Below are positions 59,883 through 64,000 of a DNA stretch of 64,000 bases, piece by piece. The first letter of the stretch is position 1. Every line of letters starts with the position of its first letter. The DNA is from Oscillospiraceae bacterium (GTDB lineage: Bacteria; Bacillota; Clostridia; Oscillospirales; Ruminococcaceae), in NCBI GenBank assembly GCA_025758045.1, contig CP107208.1, forward strand, positions 186,001 to 250,000, read 5' to 3'. The notes under the pieces were generated by a model. It worked only from the letters and a program-made list of their open reading frames with translations, did no database searches and was not told the DNA's origin. The position numbers and the translations under genes are program-made.

Positions 59883-60467
59883 TTATTTGTTTTCTTTGAT
59901 TACTCTGCAGGGATTTCCCACTGCAATTACATTGTCGGGAATGTCTTTCGTTACAACGCTGCCCGCTCCGATTACGACATTATTTCCAATCGTAACGCCG
60001 GGCAGAATAATAGCGCCGCCGCCAATCCAGACATTGTCGCCGATAATAACGGGCGCCGTTTTGGTTTTACAAAACTCAAACGAGCCATCCGCTTTCGGTT
60101 CACCAAAACGCTCCACCGCATTTGTCGGATGAAATGCCGTATAAATCTGCACATTGGGTGCAATTAAGGCATTATCCCCGATACGAATTATATTGTCATC
60201 CAAAAAAGTGCAATTCATATTTACTTCGCAGTTATTCCCGAAATAAATATTGTTTCCATAATCTACATAGAACGGTGCGGTAATCCACAGGTTTTTACCT
60301 TTTCCGCCAAGAAGCTCATTCAGAATTCTTTCTTTTTCTGCGGCATCTAAGGAATCGGTTTGATTATAATTTCTTGCCAAATCCTTGGCTTTATGCCACT
60401 GTGTCAACAGCTCGGCATCACCACAGTCATAAAGCTGACCTGCCAGCATTTTTTCTCTTTCAGTCAT
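59883..60467 (-). CDS. maa: Maltose/galactoside O-acetyltransferase
   Basis: 194-residue left-handed beta-helix acyltransferase. N-terminal Mac domain ([20 protein letters not shown]) then hexapeptide repeats; [20 protein letters not shown], the active-site His in [14 protein letters not shown] and [20 protein letters not shown] are typical. Transfers acetyl from acetyl-CoA to sugars. AGGAGG precedes the ATG. AT-richer than the core genome; it heads the accessory block and lies 50 nt downstream of the HxlR gene on the same strand. Confidence 0.94.
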   Translation of the reverse strand: MTEREKMLAGQLYDCGDAELLTQWHKAKDLARNYNQTDSLDAAEKERILNELLGGKGKNLWITAPFYVDYGNNIYFGNNCEVNMNCTFLDDNIIRIGDNALIAPNVQIYTAFHPTNAVERFGEPKADGSFEFCKTKTAPVIIGDNVWIGGGAIILPGVTIGNNVVIGAGSVVTKDIPDNVIAVGNPCRVIKENK

Positions 60468-60503
60468 ACTTACCTCCTCAAATTTCGATTGTTCGAGCTT
60501 TTC

Positions 60504-60519
60504 AAGTACTAACGTACTT
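60504..60519. promoter_or_regulatory. Inverted repeat between hxlR and maa
   Basis: AAGTAC-TAAC-GTACTT, a perfect 6-bp inverted repeat at the end of the HxlR gene. Possible operator for maa. Confidence 0.35.
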
Positions 60520-60850
60520 AATTCTGTTCAATAAGTGATTTATAGTAGTTACCAAAGTCAGCAAGTGAATTAACAATCGGAAGCATTTTTGTTCCGAGTT
60601 CCGTTAATCCGTATTCGACTCTCGGTGGCTGCTCATGGTAATCGTGGCGATATGCCAGTCCATCACTCATCATTTGTCTTAAACTATCTGTCAAAACCTT
60701 TTGTGAAATGCCATCTATACTTCGTTGCAGCTCATTGAATCTCCATGGACGCTCTTTCAAGTTACGCAAAATCAGCAGTTTCCATTTTCCACCGATAAGA
60801 GATACTGCTGTTGCAACCGGGCATTCCGGCAATTCTTCTTTTGCGCGCAT
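60518..60850 (-). CDS. HxlR family transcriptional regulator
   Basis: 110-residue winged-helix regulator. [20 protein letters not shown] with the conserved Cys, [20 protein letters not shown] then [15 protein letters not shown] and [17 protein letters not shown] match HxlR/YodB proteins, many of which sense reactive electrophiles through that Cys. Start at 60850 is preceded by GAGGTG. Divergent from a cupin gene. Likely regulates the cupin and/or itself through the inverted repeat at 60878. Confidence 0.93.
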   Translation of the reverse strand: MRAKEELPECPVATAVSLIGGKWKLLILRNLKERPWRFNELQRSIDGISQKVLTDSLRQMMSDGLAYRHDYHEQPPRVEYGLTELGTKMLPIVNSLADFGNYYKSLIEQN

Positions 60851-60877
60851 AATTCTCACCTCAGTGTCTAGTATAAC

Positions 60878-60895
60878 ACATTCGATTTTGAATGT
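60878..60895. promoter_or_regulatory. Candidate HxlR operator
   Basis: ACATTC-GATTTT-GAATGT, perfect 6-bp arms, beside the TATACT -10 box of the hxlR promoter. Confidence 0.5.
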
Positions 60896-60917
60896 ACAGT
60901 TACAAAAAGGTGCGTAC

Positions 60918-60946
60918 TTGTTTTTGTATGTGTATCACACTATACT
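60918..60946 (+). promoter_or_regulatory. Sigma-A promoter of the cupin gene
   Basis: TTGTTT (60918-60923), 17-nt spacer, TATACT (60941-60946), about 45 nt before the start codon. Confidence 0.65.
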
Positions 60947-60992
60947 AATACTTGGCAACCGGAAACCACAAATGAACTAGAGAGGTATTATT

Positions 60993-61346
60993 ATGGCAAA
61001 TTACACAAAAACAACGATTGGAAAGGAAAACCGAATTGAACTGCATGAAAAGTTGTCTTTAACAGGTGCAGAAATCAGCTTAAACGAACTTCCTGCAGGA
61101 GCAAATGTCCCATTTGTTCATTCTCATAAGGAAAACGAAGAAATCTATGGAATTCTTTCGGGTAATGGCAAAGCCATAATTGATGGAGAAGAAATCAGCC
61201 TTTCTACCGGAGATTGGCTGAAAATCGCACCTGCTGCAAAGCGTCAGCTTTTTGCATCTGATGTTTCCGGAATTACGTATATCTGCATTCAGGTAAAAGA
61301 AAATTCTCTGGAACATTTTACAGCAGAGGATGCCGTAATCGGCTAA
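60993..61346 (+). CDS. Single-domain cupin protein
   Basis: 117 residues. Cupin motif 1 is PFVHSHKENEEIYGILSGNG (His-x-His...Glu metal ligands) and motif 2 lies around TGDWLKIAPAAKRQLFASDV with the fourth ligand not obvious. Small cupins bind metals and diverse substrates; linked to HxlR regulators they often belong to quinone or aldehyde stress responses. GAGAGG precedes the ATG. Function not assignable. Confidence 0.88.
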   Translation: MANYTKTTIGKENRIELHEKLSLTGAEISLNELPAGANVPFVHSHKENEEIYGILSGNGKAIIDGEEISLSTGDWLKIAPAAKRQLFASDVSGITYICIQVKENSLEHFTAEDAVIG

Positions 61347-61367
61347 TTAAAAGTATTTATTTGCAAA

Positions 61368-61410
61368 AATGCACAGTTCCCGATAAGCTGGGAGCTGTGC
61401 ATTTCTTTTT
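61368..61410 (+). terminator. Terminator of the cupin gene
   Basis: AATGCACAGTTCCC and GGGAGCTGTGCATT pair (13 of 14) with TTCTTTTTTC following. Confidence 0.85.
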
Positions 61411-61512
61411 TCTTCAATTTTACAATTTCTCTATTTTTCAAACAAGAACTTCTCGATTTCAAATGGCGATAAATAAATCTCTCCACCATCATCAGTTTAA
61501 TTTTCGTTTAGA

Positions 61513-62421
61513 TTAACGATTTCTTTTTCCTGTATTCTCTGTCCCTCGGATTTCCTCATGATAGAAATAATCTACGATCACCGGATGTCCCTGCGGGACT
61601 CTGCCATAAGGCATTTCATTATCCACAAAGGGACAATCATACTTCTTAGCCATTTCCGCAGCTTTTACTTCAAGCACTTCAAAGTAGCTGCGGTTATGCT
61701 TGTTATAGATCTCATCGTAAAGCGGTACAAGATCAGGATATTTTTCGGCGATATAATCCATAATTGTCTTTTTGAAACCGCCTCGAAGATTGAGATTTTC
61801 GAGCCAGAACAGATCGCACTGATCCTTTACCCTCTCAAAGATTGCTTCAAAATTCGTGATACCGGGGAATACCGGAGATACGAAACAGACTGTACGGATA
61901 CCTGCTTCATATACCTGCTTCATTGCAGCGATACGGCGCTCAATGCTAGAAGCAGAGTCCATATCGTTCTTGAAATTTTCATCTAGTGTGTTGATCGACC
62001 ATGAAACGGTTACTCGTCCAAGCTTCTTCATCAGATCAATATCCCGTACCACAAGATCCGACTTTGTGCAGATCAGAATATCTGCGTCACTGCCGATCAG
62101 CTGCTCCAGAAGTTTTCTGGTATTCCCGAATTGCTCCTCCTGTGGATTGTAGCCATCTGTCACAGAACCGATGACCACCCGCTGTCCGGCATATTTCTTC
62201 GGATTCTTAATTTCCGGCCAATGCTTCACATCAAGGAAAGTGCCCCATTCCTCCTTGTGTCCGGTAAAGCGCTTCATAAAAGAAGCATAGCAATACTTGC
62301 AGGCGTGTGTACAGCCTACATATGGATTGACCGAGTAACCGCCTACAGGCAGACTGGACTTGGTCATGATGTTCTTTGTTTCCGCCTCATTAATGAGGAT
62401 TCCATTTATTACTTCTGCCAT
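61513..62421 (-). CDS. Radical SAM protein of the spore photoproduct lyase-like group
   Basis: 302 residues. The iron-sulfur motif is CTHACKYCYASF (Cys-x3-Cys-x2-Cys) after GGYSVNPYVG, followed by VVIGSVTDGYNPQEEQFGNT, ILICTKSDLVVRDIDLMKKL and VTVSWSINTLDENFKNDMDS, the pattern of SPL-like radical SAM proteins. True SPL repairs spore DNA photoproducts, but this subgroup is mostly uncharacterised and the SPL-specific C-terminal Cys cannot be assigned. Its start overlaps the DUF5131 gene end by 13 bases. Low GC content. Confidence 0.88.
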   Translation of the reverse strand: MAEVINGILINEAETKNIMTKSSLPVGGYSVNPYVGCTHACKYCYASFMKRFTGHKEEWGTFLDVKHWPEIKNPKKYAGQRVVIGSVTDGYNPQEEQFGNTRKLLEQLIGSDADILICTKSDLVVRDIDLMKKLGRVTVSWSINTLDENFKNDMDSASSIERRIAAMKQVYEAGIRTVCFVSPVFPGITNFEAIFERVKDQCDLFWLENLNLRGGFKKTIMDYIAEKYPDLVPLYDEIYNKHNRSYFEVLEVKAAEMAKKYDCPFVDNEMPYGRVPQGHPVIVDYFYHEEIRGTENTGKRNR

Positions 62422-63110
62422 GATCTCTGTACCTCTAACACTTTATTGAATTCATCCGGCATTTCCTGAATCATATTTTCATTCCCTATGATAGGGACAA
62501 GATCTTCCTTCATAAATACCGGAATGTCAAGCATATGCGCCTGATCTGTCAGAGACCATGCCCACTCCGGCTCCGTATGAACCTTCCTGCTCTGAACTCC
62601 AGTCATGGTGCCGACAACGATCCAGTTGATCCCGGAAAGATCAACTGAACCTGGATTGTCGAATAGCGGCTCAAAGGTAACATGATAGTGTTTTGCTCTG
62701 ACATTTTCCCGTAGTGCGTCAATACGCCACAGTTCTGCTTTTCTAGTCACCGTAACACCAAACCATGCGTTTTCCAAATCTGTATCAAAATCCAGCAGAT
62801 CTGGTCGCTTTGTAAGGAACAGGAACTGATGCTGTGGATTTTCACGGATTTTTTCAAATACCTCGTCTCTCCATTCTGACTTCCAGCCGGAAAGATCGCT
62901 CATGCCGGTAAGAAGAAAGTTCTGCGGACGTTTCTTTTCCATCATCTTGAGCTTACCCGGAAAGAATTCAGGGTCAGCAAAGTCATCAATCATATGCCAG
63001 CGTTTCACATTATTGCGGGCATAGCAATATGCACACCCCACTGTACATCCGATGACGATATTCATGTTTTGAATCTGATCTTTGATACAAATACTCATGA
63101 TTTCTGCCAC
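62409..63110 (-). CDS. DUF5131 (phage Gp37/Gp68-type) radical SAM protein
   Basis: 233 residues. CTVGCAYCYARNNVKRWHMI is the Cys-x3-Cys-x2-Cys cluster site, and MSDLSGWKSEWRDEVFEKIR, FLFLTKRPDLLDF and INWIVVGTMTGVQSRKVHTE follow the DUF5131 pattern known from phage Gp37/Gp68 proteins, whose function is unknown. It overlaps the MarR gene by 16 bases and the second radical-SAM gene by 13, so the three are one operon. Low GC content suggests transfer. Confidence 0.9.
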   Translation of the reverse strand: MAEIMSICIKDQIQNMNIVIGCTVGCAYCYARNNVKRWHMIDDFADPEFFPGKLKMMEKKRPQNFLLTGMSDLSGWKSEWRDEVFEKIRENPQHQFLFLTKRPDLLDFDTDLENAWFGVTVTRKAELWRIDALRENVRAKHYHVTFEPLFDNPGSVDLSGINWIVVGTMTGVQSRKVHTEPEWAWSLTDQAHMLDIPVFMKEDLVPIIGNENMIQEMPDEFNKVLEVQRSWQK

Positions 63111-63532
63111 TCCTCAAGATTCTTTCTGATACGGTCGAGGCATTCCTCAAACTGGGTAATTTCTTCCTCCGAAAAACCTTTGTAGTAAATACTGCCCATT
63201 TTATCAGATACAGAATCGTATTTGTCTTTTAAGGCATGTGCTTTTTCAGTCAGAAACAGGAGTGTTTTCCTTTTGTCCGTTTCAGACTGAACACGTCTTA
63301 TCAGCCCTTGATTTTCCATTCTTTCCAGCATCGTAGTAAGAGAAGTTATCGCTAATCCACATTTAATCGAGAGTGACCTGATTGAGATTCCATCTTCCTG
63401 CCACAGTACATAAAGAATACGCCCTTGGGCTCCGTTAAACGCATCAATATTCTTTTCGCTGAGAATCTTCTCAAAGATTCGATCTCCAAGTTGTTTTATT
63501 TTTGTGACAAGAAATCCGCCATTCATGTTCAC
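63095..63532 (-). CDS. MarR family transcriptional regulator
   Basis: 145-residue winged-helix dimer. ILYVLWQEDGISIRSLSIKC, GLAITSLTTMLERMENQGLI and RRVQSETDKRKTLLFLTEKA are the recognition helix, wing and dimer region. GTG at 63532 has AGGAG seven bases upstream; an ATG at 63526 is the alternative. It is the first gene of an operon with two radical-SAM proteins and lies directly behind a 19-bp inverted repeat, so autoregulation is very likely. Confidence 0.93.
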   Translation of the reverse strand: MNMNGGFLVTKIKQLGDRIFEKILSEKNIDAFNGAQGRILYVLWQEDGISIRSLSIKCGLAITSLTTMLERMENQGLIRRVQSETDKRKTLLFLTEKAHALKDKYDSVSDKMGSIYYKGFSEEEITQFEECLDRIRKNLEEWQKS

Positions 63533-63535
63533 ACA

Positions 63536-63582
63536 AAAACTCCTATATAGTATTTTATCAAATAATACTATATAGGAGTTTT
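63536..63582. promoter_or_regulatory. 19-bp inverted-repeat operator of the MarR operon
   Basis: AAAACTCCTATATAGTATT, 9-nt spacer, then the perfect reverse complement. It covers the -10 and the MarR ribosome binding site AGGAG. Confidence 0.8.
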
Positions 63583-63590
63583 ACTGTCAA
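63562..63590 (-). promoter_or_regulatory. Sigma-A promoter of the MarR operon
   Basis: Minus strand: TTGACA (63590-63585), 17-nt spacer, TATTAT (63567-63562). The spacer and -10 lie in the inverted repeat. Confidence 0.82.
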
Positions 63591-63624
63591 CAGTTTGTAT
63601 GTCTAAGTAGAAGTAAATTTCGAT

Positions 63625-64000
63625 TTACCCCAGCACGGCGAAGCTCTGGGCGCCCAGGTGCAGCTCGCCGTCCTTGACGGCGGCTTCGCCGATGGCGTAC
63701 AGCACGCGGGTGCCGTCCTTCAGCTTCAGCGGCAGGCCGGCGGCGGCCCCAGCGGGGTTGACGGCGCAGGTCAGCTTGCCGCGCTGCCAGGCAAACGGGC
63801 GGTAGTCGCCCTTGGCCTTGGGCGCGTACAGCACCTTGAACGAAGCGTCGGAGTCCAGATCCCGGTGGGCATGGCGGAAGGCCAGCAGGCTCTTCACGGC
63901 ATGCAGCAGGCTGTTGGGGTCGGCCTGCTGGGCTTCGACCGTGGGGGCGTCGTCGGCGGTATCCACCGGCAGGTACAGCGCATCCGCTGCGGCGGTGGAG
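63625..64000 (-). CDS. C-terminal end of a GH13 alpha-glucosidase (partial)
   Basis: The last 124 residues or so of a glycoside hydrolase family 13 protein; the gene continues beyond the window. VEAQQADPNSLLHAVKSLLA followed by FRHAHRDLDSDASFKVLYAP is the end of the TIM barrel and start of the C-terminal beta domain of oligo-1,6-glucosidase/alpha-amylase proteins; the rest (PLKLKDGTRVLYAIGEAAVK) is that beta domain. The catalytic residues lie outside the window. GC-rich, marking the return to core genome after the AT-richer block. Confidence 0.8.
   Translation of the reverse strand, partial: STAAADALYLPVDTADDAPTVEAQQADPNSLLHAVKSLLAFRHAHRDLDSDASFKVLYAPKAKGDYRPFAWQRGKLTCAVNPAGAAAGLPLKLKDGTRVLYAIGEAAVKDGELHLGAQSFAVLG

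Noticed and set aside
1..64000. CRISPR array, tRNA or rRNA genes
   Set aside because: No regularly spaced repeats and no recognisable tRNA or rRNA sequence were found on reading both strands; short degenerate cases could still be missed.

Overview
This window suggests the chromosome of a GC-rich, endospore-forming Firmicute, most like the Gemmiger/Subdoligranulum/Faecalibacterium branch of the Oscillospiraceae. That placement is an inference from gene content (spoVAC-D-E, spoVT, a sleC-type cortex-lytic gene, hrcA-grpE-dnaK-dnaJ with a CIRCE operator) and from the style of the encoded proteins. No rRNA, tRNA or CRISPR array was seen.

Layout. 0-4 kb: MATE exporter, spoVA operon, GNAT. 4-6 kb: prmA-rsmE. 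6-10 kb: nucleotidyltransferase, patatin lipase, divergent PTS Enzyme I. 10-15 kb: heat-shock operon with promoter and CIRCE. 15-20 kb: spoVT, Nudix, lipoprotein, kduD, AraC regulator. 20-29 kb: histidine operon (hisZ-hisG fusion, D, C, a membrane protein where hisB is expected, H, A, F, IE, PHP phosphatase) with a sigma-A promoter and a terminator. 29-36 kb: kinase-like protein, MATE, AraC, large membrane protein, aldose epimerase, ArsP_2-type permease. 36-41 kb: transposase fragment, a 1233-residue pseudo-P-type-ATPase, TrmH methyltransferase. 41-43 kb: DnaA-box-like cluster and fba.

43-58 kb is the most unusual part. A sleC gene (spore cortex-lytic enzyme) is cut in two inside the NVASSEVYPTW/PEQALRANI motif. 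Codons 1-193 lie at 42774-43352 and the remaining 686 at 55970-58030, same strand, same reading frame. Between them sits about 12.6 kb whose left end is a serine recombinase gene running up to the junction. Both junctions carry ACCTGG, and joining the two inner ends gives a dyad-symmetric candidate attP. The simplest reading is a skin-like intervening element whose excision would rebuild sleC. The cargo is not phage: uridine phosphorylase, ECF sigma/anti-sigma, MATE, a TPP-riboswitch thiD-cytX operon, a Nim-like flavoprotein, YitT, transaldolase, AraD, SseB-like and DUF523 proteins.

55.7-59.1 kb: two inverted copies of a MITE-like repeat flank the 3' half of sleC and an M15 peptidase gene. 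59-64 kb: nitroreductase, then an AT-richer accessory block (acetyltransferase, HxlR, cupin, two radical-SAM proteins, MarR with a 19-bp inverted-repeat operator), then the 3' end of a GH13 glucosidase gene leaving the window. Small GC-rich palindromic repeats (TAGGGGCGGATG-type) recur at five intergenic sites.
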